Below, piece by piece: positions 15,831 through 24,029 of a stretch of 64,000 nt of DNA; the first letter of the stretch is position 1; the number at the start of each line of letters is the position of its first letter. Below the pieces are notes generated by a model that was not told the DNA's origin, ran no database searches, and worked only from the letters and a program-made list of their open reading frames with translations. The translations under genes were made by a program, and so were the position numbers. Location of the stretch: assembly GCA_027587225.1 (NCBI GenBank), contig JAPDDQ010000035.1:22542-86541 (forward strand), in the 5' to 3' direction. This DNA is from Solirubrobacter taibaiensis. Lineage in GTDB: Bacteria; Actinomycetota; Thermoleophilia; Solirubrobacterales; Solirubrobacteraceae.

Positions 15831-16687
15831 AGAGCGCCCGCCGCGAACGTGTCGCAGCGCCGGGGATCACCCGCGCGGTAGCCCGTGTTGAACCACTTCT
15901 GCCGCGAGGCGGACGAGCCGTGGGTCCAGCTCTCCGGATCCACTCGGCCTGAAGAGCGTTGCTGGATGCGGTCGTCGCCGACGGCGGCCGCCGCGTCCAG
16001 CCCGTCCGCGATGTCCTGGTCGGTCAGGTCCTCGATGAAGCCAGTCTCGACCGCGTTCGCGGCCCACACGCCGGCGTAGCAGTCGGCCTGCAGCTCCAGC
16101 CGCACCGAGCCGGACGTCTCCCCCTCGCGATCCCCGCCGACCTTCTGATCGGTGCCGAGCAGGTGCTGGACGTGGTGCCCGTACTCGTGGGCGATCACGT
16201 ACGCCTCGGCGAACGGGCCGCCGCTCGCGCCGAAGCGGGAGCGGAGGTCGTCATAGAACGAGAGGTCGATGTAGATCTGCTGGTCGGCCGGGCAGTAGAA
16301 CGGGCCCACCGCGGAGGTCGCGCCGCCGCAGCCGGTCTGCGTGGACCCCGTGAAGAAGTTCGTCGGCGCCTCGCGGTAGCCGTCCAGGTTCTCGCTCCAG
16401 TAGGCCTGGACCGAGTTCACGACGCCGACGATCCGGCAGTCCTCCTTCTGGTTGGCGTCCGCGCCGCTCTCGCAGCTCGCGGAGAGCTGCTGCCCGTTCT
16501 CCAGCGACACGTCGGGGCCGCCACCGCCGACGGGCACGTCCACGCCGAGCACCGCCAGCACGATGACCACGAGGATCGTGCCGACGCCGCCGCCGACGGC
16601 CACGCCGCGCCCGCCACCGCCGCCGCCGCCACCGCGCCGGTCGCGGACCTGGCCACTGTCGAGCTTCGCTCCTGGACGGAATCGCAT
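15827..16687 (-). CDS. ypfJ: YpfJ-type neutral zinc metallopeptidase
   Basis: Membrane-anchored peptidase of 286 residues. It begins with a Gly-rich stretch coded by a run of GCC/ACC triplets, followed by one transmembrane helix (GTILVVIVLAVLGV), then an extracytoplasmic domain. The zinc motif HEYGHHVQHLLG and the downstream LELQADCYAGVWA segment are the hallmarks of the YpfJ (KPN_02809) family. Two Cys residues around position 105-125 may form a disulfide. Its stop overlaps that of the dioxygenase gene in a shared CTAG. Family is clear; substrate is unknown. Confidence 0.9.
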   Translation of the reverse strand: MRFRPGAKLDSGQVRDRRGGGGGGGGRGVAVGGGVGTILVVIVLAVLGVDVPVGGGGPDVSLENGQQLSASCESGADANQKEDCRIVGVVNSVQAYWSENLDGYREAPTNFFTGSTQTGCGGATSAVGPFYCPADQQIYIDLSFYDDLRSRFGASGGPFAEAYVIAHEYGHHVQHLLGTDQKVGGDREGETSGSVRLELQADCYAGVWAANAVETGFIEDLTDQDIADGLDAAAAVGDDRIQQRSSGRVDPESWTHGSSASRQKWFNTGYRAGDPRRCDTFAAGAL

Positions 16688-16696
16688 TCCCGCTCC

Positions 16697-17773
16697 CTAC
16701 CCAGGGACCGGGGGCCTCCGAGCACGGACCGGATCCAGGAACCGATCCGCGAGCCAACCGGCGGCGCCCTCGAGCCCCACCTCGCTCTGGCGCATCGCCC
16801 CGTTACGGACGATCAGCCGCGGCACGAGCGCCAACTCGTTCGCGCACCCGAGCCGTTCGGCCACCGGCGTGAGCGTCTCGACCCGCTCGAGCAGGATGTC
16901 CCGCACCGGGCGCTCCGCGATGCTCGAAAGATCCTTGAACGTGGCCTGCACACCGTCGCGCAGCGCCGCCCAGCGGTTCTCGCTGATCCGCCACGTCGAC
17001 GGCACGTCCAACGCCTCCTGCTCGGACAGCCACGCGACGAGGCAATGCACGTAGGCGGTCACCGCCGCCGCTTCCTCCAGCGTCGTCTGCGCGTCGCACA
17101 CGCGGACCTCGAGCGTGCCGAAGGTGAGGTGCGGTCGCAGCTCCCACCACCACGAGCCCGGCTCCGGCACGGCCCAGGCGATCGCGTCGGCGTACTCGTC
17201 CCAGGACGCGAACGCCGGCGGGACGCTCTGGCGCGGTAGCAGCCCGTTGATGAGCGGGCGCACCGAGGCGAAGCCCGTGTCGCGGCCGGCGTAGAACGGC
17301 GCGTTCGCCGCCAGGGCGGCCAGCTCCGGCAGGTACCCGCGCAGGGCGTTGTAGACCGCGAGGGTGCGTTCCGCCGAGCCGAGCGCCACGTGCACCTGCA
17401 GCGCGCAGATGAGCTGCGCGCGGGCCACGTCCCCGAAGCGGGCGGCGACCGCGTCGTAGCGGTCGCCCGGGCTGAGCTCCCCCAGGGGCGCCGCGAACGG
17501 GTGCACGCCGGCGACGGCGAGCCGCGCGCGCCCCTCGGCGGCCGTGGCGGCCGCGTGCCGCGCGGCGGAGAGCTGGGCGATCGCCTCGCCCACGGTCGTC
17601 ACGGGCGTCGTGTTGAGCTCGATCTGCGAGGCGGGGAGCTCGAGCTTGGCGTCCGGCACCTGGGCGGCGACCGGGGCAAGGTCGAGCGTGACCGGGTCGA
17701 GGAGCATCACTTCCTCCTCGAGCCCGATCGTGAGCGGCTCGGCCGCGTCGAAGACCTCGCGCAAGCCGGCCAT
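16697..17773 (-). CDS. Carboxylate-amine ligase, YbdK/GCS2 family (copy 1)
   Basis: A 358-residue ATP-grasp-like enzyme of the glutamate-cysteine ligase 2 group. Diagnostic pieces are TIGLEEEVMLLDP at the N terminus, QIELNTTP, LICALQVHVALGS, and WWWELRPHLTFGTLEVRVCD. Enzymes of this type join an amino compound to a carboxylate such as glutamate; most actinobacterial copies have no proven substrate. It lies nine bases downstream of nothing else on its strand except the peptidase that follows, so the two may be cotranscribed. A second, diverged copy is present at 32799-33905. Start ATG chosen at the conserved N terminus. Confidence 0.88.
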   Translation of the reverse strand: MAGLREVFDAAEPLTIGLEEEVMLLDPVTLDLAPVAAQVPDAKLELPASQIELNTTPVTTVGEAIAQLSAARHAAATAAEGRARLAVAGVHPFAAPLGELSPGDRYDAVAARFGDVARAQLICALQVHVALGSAERTLAVYNALRGYLPELAALAANAPFYAGRDTGFASVRPLINGLLPRQSVPPAFASWDEYADAIAWAVPEPGSWWWELRPHLTFGTLEVRVCDAQTTLEEAAAVTAYVHCLVAWLSEQEALDVPSTWRISENRWAALRDGVQATFKDLSSIAERPVRDILLERVETLTPVAERLGCANELALVPRLIVRNGAMRQSEVGLEGAAGWLADRFLDPVRARRPPVPG

Positions 17774-17804
17774 GACCAGGCTCTACCCCAGGACGGCGGT
17801 TTCC

Positions 17805-18212
17805 TTACGGGCGAACGACGGCAAGCGGGCCGTCGAGGTACTCGGCGCTGCGGCGGAGGGCCGTGGCGGAGTCGCGGAACCGACCCGTCTGCTGCACCGC
17901 GATGGCGGCGGAGGCCATCGTGGCCTGCAGGCCGGCGATCGCGACGGCGGCGTCGGCGCGCTGGTCGTCGTCGACCGCGGTGCAGTCCAGCTCCTCGGCG
18001 AGGAAGGCGACTTCGCCCGTGGCGACGCCCGCGCCGGTGGCGAGCTGCGTGAGGCGCGCGCTCGCGACCTCCGGATCGCCGTAGGCGTCGTGACGTCCAG
18101 CTTCCATCGCGGTCTCGACGGCGAGGGTGGTGGTGAGCTCGGTCAAGGCGACGATCGCGTCCAGGACCTCGCTGGGGATTCGGATTGTCGACTTGAACGG
18201 CATGTCCCTCAT
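17805..18212 (-). CDS. Hypothetical helical protein
   Basis: A protein of about 135 residues that I do not recognise. After a short beta-like start (FKSTIRIPSEVLDAIVAL) it is mostly helical and Ala-rich, with repeated A-x-A-x-x-x-L patterns that could form a bundle. No membrane helix, metal site or catalytic motif is visible. ATG at 18210-18212 is preferred because a GGGGCGG lies about eight bases upstream; ATG at 18203 and a TTG at 18230 are alternatives. It ends 32 bases before the carboxylate-amine ligase on the same strand, so it may be the first gene of that unit. Confidence 0.62.
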   Translation of the reverse strand: MRDMPFKSTIRIPSEVLDAIVALTELTTTLAVETAMEAGRHDAYGDPEVASARLTQLATGAGVATGEVAFLAEELDCTAVDDDQRADAAVAIAGLQATMASAAIAVQQTGRFRDSATALRRSAEYLDGPLAVVRP

Positions 18213-18244
18213 ATCGGACCGCCCCGTCAAGTCAGGGTGCGTGG

Positions 18245-19411
18245 TTGGTCAAGAACTCGTCAAGCTACGCGGCCGTGAAGGGCAAACGGGTCTCTTACGT
18301 CGAGCTGTACCTGGACCTCGTGTTCGTGCTGGCCGTCGGCCGGCTCGCGCATTTCATGGTCGCCGAGCCGGAGGGCCACAGCGTGATCGTCGCGCTGGGC
18401 CTGTTCGTCGTCTTGTGGTGGACGTGGATCGGGTTCGCGGTCCTGTACAACCGGCACGGCGACGACGACCGCCAAGAGCACCTGCTGTTCCTCGTCGGCT
18501 CGGTGCCGATCGGGGTCGCCGCGGTGGCGCTCGAGCCTGCCGCGCACGGGGACATCGCGGTGTTCGCCGGCGCGATGGCGGTCGTCCGGCTCGTGCTGGC
18601 GGTGTCGCACGGCGAGGGCGCGACGGACTTCCGCGCGCGGATCACCCGCGCCTATGTGCTCTCCGCGCTGCTGTTCGCCGTCTCGATCGTCGTCCCGGAG
18701 CCGTTCACCTACTTCGTCTGGCTCGTCGCGGTCGGTAACGAGTCGCGCGCGCTGCTACGCAACGACAAGACGCAACCGGGCCAGACGCTGGACCCGCACC
18801 ACTTCGCGGAGCGCTTCGCGCTGTTCATGATCATCCTGCTCGGCGAGGTGCTGATCGAGGCCGGACAGGCGCCGGTGGAGGACACCGCGGGCTGGATCGC
18901 GCTCGCGGCGGCGATGGTGCTCGCCGGTGCACTGTGGTGGCTGTACTTCGACTCCGCCGCAGAGCTCAACCTGCAGGTGCTCGAGCTCTCAGGCGGCTCC
19001 CCCACGATGGCCCGGGCGATCTACGCCGCGGGCCACATGCTCCCGGCCTTCTCGCTGCTGGCGATCGCGGCCGGCGTCGGGCTGATGCTGGAGGAGGACC
19101 CGCCCCAGTTCGCGTTCTGGCTCGCCAGCACCGGTGTCGGCGTCTACCTGCTGGGCACGCGCGTCTTTCTCCGCGCCGCCCGTCAGCGCGGGCTCGGGGC
19201 GGTCCTGCCCATCCTGCTGATCGTCGCCACCTTCAACCTCGGCCGGCTGCACGAGGTCCTCTCCCCGCACGAGTTCCTGTTCTTCCTGACCGCGTGGGTC
19301 ACCGGCTGTGCAGCGCTCTCGACCGCTGCTCAACCCCCGGCCCGCCGTACGGATAGTCCGCCGGCGCCGGGTCGCTCACCGCATCCAGCATCGCCGTCTC
19401 CTCCGGAGTGA
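18245..19411 (+). CDS. LtrA-family membrane protein
   Basis: Polytopic membrane protein of 388 residues matching the low-temperature-requirement A family. The signature RVSYVELYLDLVFVLAVGRLAH opens the first helix, and about ten further hydrophobic segments follow, with MIILLGEVLIEAGQ in the middle. The listed start is TTG; a GTG at 18275, just before the signature, may be the true one. The last 37 residues, rich in Pro and Ser, are read from the antisense strand of the aldo/keto reductase gene over 113 bases and do not look like native LtrA sequence. The family's biochemical role is unsettled. Confidence 0.85.
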   Translation: MVKNSSSYAAVKGKRVSYVELYLDLVFVLAVGRLAHFMVAEPEGHSVIVALGLFVVLWWTWIGFAVLYNRHGDDDRQEHLLFLVGSVPIGVAAVALEPAAHGDIAVFAGAMAVVRLVLAVSHGEGATDFRARITRAYVLSALLFAVSIVVPEPFTYFVWLVAVGNESRALLRNDKTQPGQTLDPHHFAERFALFMIILLGEVLIEAGQAPVEDTAGWIALAAAMVLAGALWWLYFDSAAELNLQVLELSGGSPTMARAIYAAGHMLPAFSLLAIAAGVGLMLEEDPPQFAFWLASTGVGVYLLGTRVFLRAARQRGLGAVLPILLIVATFNLGRLHEVLSPHEFLFFLTAWVTGCAALSTAAQPPARRTDSPPAPGRSPHPASPSPPE

Positions 19412-20330
19412 GGTGCAGGCCGCAGGCGCCGAGGTTGTCCTCGAGCTGCTGCAGCGTGCGCGCGCCGAGGATCACGGACGTGACCTGCGGGCGATCGACG
19501 ACCCAGGCGAGCGCGATCTGCGCCATCGAGACGCCGCGCGCGGCCGCGATCTTCTGGACGGCGTCGATCACGTCCCACGTGCGCTCCTGCGTGCTGCGGC
19601 GGTCGTAGGCCTCCACGCCGCGCTCCGGGTCCTCCCCCAGCCGCGTCGCGCCGCTCGGACGTGCGTCGCGCGTGTACTTGCCGGTCAACCAGCCGCCGCC
19701 GAGCGGGGACCACGGCAGCAGGCCGAGCCCGTTCTCCGCGCACGCGGGGATGATCTCCCACTCGATCTCGCGGACCAGCAGGTTGTACTGCGGCTGCAGC
19801 GTGACGGGCTTCGCAAGCCCGCGGTAGAACGCCAGGTCGGCGGCCTTCTGGATCTGCCAGCCCGCGAAGTTGGAGAGCCCGAGGTAGCGGACCTTGCCCG
19901 CGCGCACGGCGTCGTCGAGGAAGCCCCAGGTCTCCTCCAGCGGGGTAAGCGGGTCCCAGGCGTGCACCTGGTACATGTCGACGCTGTCCACCTGCAGCCG
20001 GCGCAGCGAGGCGTCGAGCGCGTCGCTCAGGTGCCGGCGCGAGAGGCCGACGTCGTTCGGCCCGTCGCCCATCGGGAAGCGGCCCTTGGTGGTGAGCACC
20101 ACCTGGCTGCGCACGGACTCCGGCTGGCGCACGAGCCAGCGCCCGATGATCTCCTCCGACGCGCCCGGCGTGTAGACGTCCGCGGTGTCGATCAGGTTCC
20201 CGCCGGCCGCGACGAACGCGTCGAGCTGCGCATGCGCACCCGCCTCGTCGGTCTCGTTGCCGAACGTCATCGTGCCCAGCGTGAACGCCGAGACGACGCA
20301 GCCGCTGCTCCCCAGGGTCCGATACTCCAT
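19299..20330 (-). CDS. Aldo/keto reductase
   Basis: NADPH-dependent reductase of 343 residues with a TIM-barrel fold. The catalytic tetrad is visible: Asp and Tyr in NLIDTADVYTPGASEE, Lys in VVLTTKGRFPMG, and His in MYQVHAWDPLTPLEE. LGLSNFAGWQ and the C-terminal VILGARTLQQLEDNL cofactor segment agree. The ATG at 20328-20330 is chosen; a GTG two codons earlier abuts a palindromic repeat. Its 3' end overlaps the tail of the convergent LtrA gene by 113 bases, and its own C terminus (YGGPGVEQRSRAL) looks normal for the family. Substrate unknown. Confidence 0.92.
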   Translation of the reverse strand: MEYRTLGSSGCVVSAFTLGTMTFGNETDEAGAHAQLDAFVAAGGNLIDTADVYTPGASEEIIGRWLVRQPESVRSQVVLTTKGRFPMGDGPNDVGLSRRHLSDALDASLRRLQVDSVDMYQVHAWDPLTPLEETWGFLDDAVRAGKVRYLGLSNFAGWQIQKAADLAFYRGLAKPVTLQPQYNLLVREIEWEIIPACAENGLGLLPWSPLGGGWLTGKYTRDARPSGATRLGEDPERGVEAYDRRSTQERTWDVIDAVQKIAAARGVSMAQIALAWVVDRPQVTSVILGARTLQQLEDNLGACGLHLTPEETAMLDAVSDPAPADYPYGGPGVEQRSRALHSR

Positions 20331-20336
20331 CGCCAC

Positions 20337-20365
20337 AACCTAAAGGTGCCTGGCACCTTAAGGTT
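20337..20365. repeat. Palindromic repeat, GGTGCC core
   Basis: Arms AACCTAAAGGTGCC and GGCACCTTAAGGTT flank one central T; they are complementary except for one pair. The right side continues into CGG, giving the GTTCGG end also found at the palindromes near 27.6, 27.9 and 56.3 kb. It lies immediately upstream of the aldo/keto reductase start. It could act as a terminator, a protein site or a mobile repeat; the shared ends favour a repeat family. Confidence 0.7.
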
Positions 20366-20444
20366 CGGACGTACGAGCTCAGACGTTGCGGCGGCGACTG
20401 ACGCGCTGGAAAGGCGGCGGGATCGACGCCAGGGTGGCCGCCTT

Positions 20445-20924
20445 ATGACCGCCGCCACCGGACGCATCATCACCGCCGTGCAGCGCGCGTTGACCGCGCC
20501 CGACCCGCTCGACGCGCTGGAGGCGCTGACGCACCTGCGGGGCGCGCTGGACGCCTTCGAGCGCGAGCAGGTGCGCCGTGCACTGGATCAGGGCGAGAGC
20601 TTCGCCGCGATCGCCCGCGCGGTGGGCATCACGCGCCAGGCCGCGCACCGGCGCTACCGCAACCTCACGATCGAGGCACCGGCCTACACGCCGCGGATGC
20701 TGCGGGCGCTCCAGCTCGCGCGGGCCGAGGCGGCGCGGGTGGACGCGGAGACCGTCGAGGTCGAGCACCTCGCCCGCGTGCTCGCGGGACGCGCGATCTC
20801 GGTGGCGTCGAACGAGGGTCCGACGCGCATCGGGCCGCGACTCCGCGAGATCCTGCGCGAGATCGAACGACCCGTCGACTGCGACGACGTACGCCGCGCG
20901 ATCCACGCGGCGAGCGTGGTCTAG
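20445..20924 (+). CDS. Helix-turn-helix protein with ClpN-like domain
   Basis: A 159-residue protein with two recognisable parts. Residues about 45-75 form a helix-turn-helix, SFAAIARAVGITRQAAHRRY, like sigma region 4 or short regulators. From about residue 83, RMLRALQLARAEAARVDAETVEVEHLARVLAG matches one unit of the Clp R (ClpN) domain that recognises adaptors or substrates in ClpA/ClpC. The ATG at 20445 has GGGTGG upstream. A DNA-binding unit joined to a Clp-type binding unit suggests regulation through proteolysis or stress, which is inference. Partner genes are not obvious. Confidence 0.75.
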   Translation: MTAATGRIITAVQRALTAPDPLDALEALTHLRGALDAFEREQVRRALDQGESFAAIARAVGITRQAAHRRYRNLTIEAPAYTPRMLRALQLARAEAARVDAETVEVEHLARVLAGRAISVASNEGPTRIGPRLREILREIERPVDCDDVRRAIHAASVV

Positions 20925-20932
20925 GTCTGGGT

Positions 20933-21085
20933 CTACTTACCCGGGCACGCGATGAGCGACATCGCCACGAGCTCACGCTGGGTGAGCGGGCGACGCTGGT
21001 CGGCGACCGGCTGAGCCGGTGCCGCGACTTCGCGTACCTGGGGGACCGAGTATTGATGCGGCGAGGTGGACAACCCGACGTTCAT
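20933..21085 (-). CDS. Candidate 50-residue protein, probably leaderless
   Basis: Encodes a Pro/Gln/Val-rich N-terminal half and ends RELVAMSLIACPGK. About 82% of codons end in G or C. No ribosome site precedes the ATG, but TTGACC, a 17-base spacer and TAGCGT lie just upstream, placing the expected transcript start within a few bases of the ATG; leaderless genes are common in actinobacteria. The gene is divergent from the DapB homologue and convergent with the HTH-ClpN gene, with eight bases between stops. No family recognised. Confidence 0.45.
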   Translation of the reverse strand: MNVGLSTSPHQYSVPQVREVAAPAQPVADQRRPLTQRELVAMSLIACPGK

Positions 21086-21094
21086 GATGCGAGG

Positions 21095-21123
21095 ACGCTA
21101 GCCGGACCACTGCGACCGGTCAA
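21095..21123 (-). promoter_or_regulatory. Predicted sigma-70-type promoter
   Basis: Read on the minus strand: TTGACC (21118-21123), spacer of 17 bases, TAGCGT (21095-21100). The spacing is ideal for the housekeeping sigma factor. Nine bases separate the -10 hexamer from the ATG at 21085, so the transcript would have almost no leader. Confidence 0.5.
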
Positions 21124-21179
21124 GCGAAAGTTGCCTAGCTTCGGTACGACAATCGTCCAAACGGGTTATTCGGGAAGTC

Positions 21180-21938
21180 ATGTCTCTCTCAGTTCTGATC
21201 GCGGGCGCCACCGGTTGGACCGGCGCTCCGCTCGTTGAAGCGGTCGTCGCCGCCGACGATCTCGAGCTCGCCGGCGGGATCGCGCGCCGTGGCGGCGCGA
21301 CGTTCAGCGCGGTTGACGAGGCGCTCGCCGCCACCTCCGCCGACGTGTTCGTCGACTACACGAGCGCCGCAGTCGTTCGCGAACACGTGGATGCGGCGCT
21401 GGCCGCTGGGCTGCACGTGGTGGTCGGGTCCTCCGGGCTCTCCGAGCAGGACTTCACGGAACTCGACGAGGCCGCCCGCGCCGCCGGGCGCGGCGTCATC
21501 GCCGCGGGCAACTTCTCCGTGCTGGCGGCGACGCTCCTGCACGCGGCGACCGTCGCCGCGCAGCACGTCGAGCACTGGGAGGTGCTCGACTACGGATCGT
21601 TCGGCAAGCCGGACGCACCAAGCGGTACGTCGAGGGAGCTCGCCGAGCGATTGGCTGACATCCACCCGCCCGCTCCGGCGACGCACGACGCCGATCTCAT
21701 CGGCCCGCCCGAGGCCCGCGGCGCGAACGTCGCGGGCACCCGGATCCACTCCCTGCGGCTGCCGTCGTACTCGCTCTCGACCGAGGCCGTGCTCGCCACG
21801 CCGCACGAGCGCCTGCACATCCGTCACGAGGCCGGTACGTCCGCCGAGCCCTACATCGCGGGCACGCTGCTCGCGATCCGGCGTGTCCCGGAGGTCACTG
21901 GGGTGCTTCGGGGTCTGGATCGTCTGCTGTTCGGCTGA
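21180..21938 (+). CDS. DapB-like dihydrodipicolinate reductase homologue, altered active site
   Basis: A 252-residue NAD(P)-dependent protein of the DapB fold. The Rossmann turn reads GATGWTGAPL, AAGNFSVLAATLL is the conserved central helix, and KPDAPSGTSRELAERL is the substrate-phosphate loop. In true DapB the segment before that loop is EAHHRHK with the catalytic His pair; here it reads DYGSFGK, so both His are lost while the Lys is kept. The enzyme may act on another substrate or may not be a reductase. Its 3' end overlaps the convergent gene by 44 bases. Annotating it as lysine biosynthesis would be risky. Confidence 0.82.
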   Translation: MSLSVLIAGATGWTGAPLVEAVVAADDLELAGGIARRGGATFSAVDEALAATSADVFVDYTSAAVVREHVDAALAAGLHVVVGSSGLSEQDFTELDEAARAAGRGVIAAGNFSVLAATLLHAATVAAQHVEHWEVLDYGSFGKPDAPSGTSRELAERLADIHPPAPATHDADLIGPPEARGANVAGTRIHSLRLPSYSLSTEAVLATPHERLHIRHEAGTSAEPYIAGTLLAIRRVPEVTGVLRGLDRLLFG

Positions 21939-22452
21939 GGTCCAGCGCCGCCGACAGCGCGCGGGCGACCTGCTCGCGCGAGCGCGCCTTCACGGCGCCG
22001 CCGATCGCTTCGCGCCACGTGTCCTCGTCCACCGCGGCGGGCTCCAGGCCGAGATCTCGCAGCACCAGCGCGTGATCGACGTGCGGTGAGATGGTCTCGG
22101 CGCGGCGGCGCGCGGCGAGGTGCTGGGCGCGATGCAGTGGCATCCGGCCCTCCTCGGCGGAGAACTCGAGCAGGTCGCCGGCGACGAGCGGCACCGCGCG
22201 GCGGGCGCAGCGCTCCCACGGTGCGTCGGCGGCCGAGTCCACGACGACCTGGCGCACGACGCGCCAGCCCGCGTGATGGGACTCGCAGCGCGCGACGAGG
22301 AACCGGGCCAGCGACTCGGCGAGCATCGGCGCATCGGGCCCGGACCCGTAGTTGTCCAGGTGCCGCAGCGCCTCTCCGACCGATCGTCCGCTCTCCACCG
22401 CCCGCGCGAGCTCCCGCGCGGTGCGTCGTGGTGGGCGGTGTGGAGCGGTCAT
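21895..22452 (-). CDS. Hypothetical protein
   Basis: A 185-residue protein I do not recognise. It is rich in Arg, Ala and His, begins MTAPHRPPRRTARELARAVESG, and has the helix-forming stretches PMLAESLARFLVARCESH and MPLHRAQHLAARRRAETIS. No signal peptide, membrane helix or catalytic signature is evident. The ATG at 22450-22452 directly follows GGAGGGGG; the longer frame upstream would run into the divergent gene's promoter. Its 3' part overlaps the DapB-like gene by 44 bases. It is divergent from the glycolipid-binding-type gene with 25 bases between starts. Confidence 0.65.
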   Translation of the reverse strand: MTAPHRPPRRTARELARAVESGRSVGEALRHLDNYGSGPDAPMLAESLARFLVARCESHHAGWRVVRQVVVDSAADAPWERCARRAVPLVAGDLLEFSAEEGRMPLHRAQHLAARRRAETISPHVDHALVLRDLGLEPAAVDEDTWREAIGGAVKARSREQVARALSAALDLSRTADDPDPEAPQ

Positions 22453-22477
22453 TCCCCCTCCATGGAAGCATGCGTGC

Positions 22478-23050
22478 ATGCACTTCGCCGACCCGCCCAC
22501 GCAGGTCGCGTGGCGTCACAAGGACCTCCGCGAAGGATTCGAGGTGGTTTTCATCGAGCCGCGCTGGACCGTCGAAGGCGCGACGACCGCCGTCGAGGAC
22601 GGCGAGGCGTTCGCCGTGCAGTACGCGATCGACCTGTCACCGGACTGGATCACGCGCTCCGCGCGCGTGGCGAGCTTCGGCCGCGAGGTCCACCTCCACG
22701 CCGACGGCGACGGCGCCTGGCAGGTGGAGGGAAAGCCCGTGCCGGAGCTCGACGGCATCTTCGACGTGGACCTCGAGTCCTCGTCGTTCACCAACGCGTT
22801 CCCCGTCCACCGGCTCGAGCTTGCGGTGGGCGAGTCGAGTGACGCGCCCGCGGCGTGGGTGCGCTTCTCGACGCTCGCCGTCGAGCGGCTCGAGCAGCGC
22901 TACACGCGCCTGCCGGACGACGAGGCCGGGCGGGCGCGCTTCGACTACTGGTCGCCGGACCTGCAGTGCGAGTTGGTCTACGACGAGTCCGGGCTCGTGC
23001 TCGACTATCCGGGCATCGCTACACGCGCCGGCGCACCCAGAACAACGTGA
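22478..23050 (+). CDS. Putative glycolipid-binding protein (PF06475-type)
   Basis: A 190-residue cytoplasmic beta-rich protein that fits the putative glycolipid-binding family. Typical pieces are VQYAIDLSPDWITRSARV, SSFTNAFPVHRLEL, and the C-terminal ELVYDESGLVLDYPGIATR. The family has a spiral beta-barrel known from a Pseudomonas structure, and its ligand is not firmly established. The ATG at 22478 was chosen over a long upstream extension because the extension is read from the divergent gene's antisense strand. The end overlaps the convergent ABC permease by 32 bases. Confidence 0.78.
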   Translation: MHFADPPTQVAWRHKDLREGFEVVFIEPRWTVEGATTAVEDGEAFAVQYAIDLSPDWITRSARVASFGREVHLHADGDGAWQVEGKPVPELDGIFDVDLESSSFTNAFPVHRLELAVGESSDAPAAWVRFSTLAVERLEQRYTRLPDDEAGRARFDYWSPDLQCELVYDESGLVLDYPGIATRAGAPRTT

Positions 23051-24029
23051 GGCCGAACAGACCGCCGGAGAGCGCGAGGAAGCCGATCGTCTCGACCGCC
23101 TGCAACGTCCAGTAGCGATCCGCGGGCTGGTACGTCACGCGCTGGCGGTAGCCGAGGTCGGCGAAGCGCTTGAAGCACGCCGGATCGGCGATCGGCCGCA
23201 TCTTCTCCACGTCCGGGCGCACGCAGTCCGGCAGCCAGGTGGGGAACGTGCTCGTCACGTTGCCGTCGCCGTCCACCGTCTCGTTGGAGATCATCCACGC
23301 GCCCGGCGCAGCGAGCCGGACGCCCAGCTCGACCACCTCCCCACCTGGGCCCGACATCATGAAGCCGCCGAGGTTCTCCGGCGTGACCGTGATGGTCTTG
23401 ACGACCGGGTCCAGGTGCGCGCGCACGAGCGGCGGCACCGCGAGCTGGACGAGCGTGAAGACGACCGCGGTGACGGCCATCGCGGCGACGGTGCGGCGGA
23501 TCAGCGTGCCGGCGAGCACGCCGACCGCGAACGCGAACACGAAGTAGCCGATCGGGGCGATCCCGCGGGAGATGAACAGCGGCGGGCCCACGCGCGAGGA
23601 CCCGACGATGCCCTGCGCCTCCTGGCCCGCGATCTGCGCGTCGTCGATCGGGCCCGCCCACCAGGTGAGCAACAGGCCGAGGGCGCCGGCGACGACCATC
23701 GCGGTGACGGCGATCAGCCCGACCTTGATCAACAGCCAGCGCGTGCGGGTGACGCTCTGGTTCCACACGAGCCGGTGCGTTCCGGCCTCGAGCTCGCGCG
23801 CCACCAGCGGCGCGCCCCAGAACATGCCGATCACCGCCGGGGCGAGCATCATCGCGATGGTCACGAAGGTGTAGATCTGCACGTCGCCGCGTTTGTTGCT
23901 GAGGAACTCCAGCGCCTGATCGCCGGCCGCGGGCACGCCGGCGGCGAACAGCATCAGCGCGAGCAGCACGGCGGCGCCGAAGACGACCGCGGCCGGGAAG
24001 CGGAACTGCCGCCACGTGAGCCAGATCAT
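23019..24029 (-). CDS. ABC transporter permease
   Basis: Membrane subunit of 336 residues with six predicted helices: FPAAVVFGAAVLLALMLFAAG at the N terminus, two central pairs, a large extracytoplasmic loop between about 215 and 300, and a last helix before WVRRRV. The pattern matches ABC-2 type permeases of the YtrC/D kind. It overlaps the ATPase gene by four bases (ATGA), so the order is gntR, ATPase, permease. The substrate is unknown; YtrA-linked systems often respond to cell-wall-active compounds. Confidence 0.87.
   Translation of the reverse strand: MIWLTWRQFRFPAAVVFGAAVLLALMLFAAGVPAAGDQALEFLSNKRGDVQIYTFVTIAMMLAPAVIGMFWGAPLVARELEAGTHRLVWNQSVTRTRWLLIKVGLIAVTAMVVAGALGLLLTWWAGPIDDAQIAGQEAQGIVGSSRVGPPLFISRGIAPIGYFVFAFAVGVLAGTLIRRTVAAMAVTAVVFTLVQLAVPPLVRAHLDPVVKTITVTPENLGGFMMSGPGGEVVELGVRLAAPGAWMISNETVDGDGNVTSTFPTWLPDCVRPDVEKMRPIADPACFKRFADLGYRQRVTYQPADRYWTLQAVETIGFLALSGGLFGLTLFWVRRRV

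Noticed and set aside
16608..16650. Tandem triplet repeat as a regulatory microsatellite
   Set aside because: It simply encodes the Gly-rich N-terminal stretch of the YpfJ-type peptidase.
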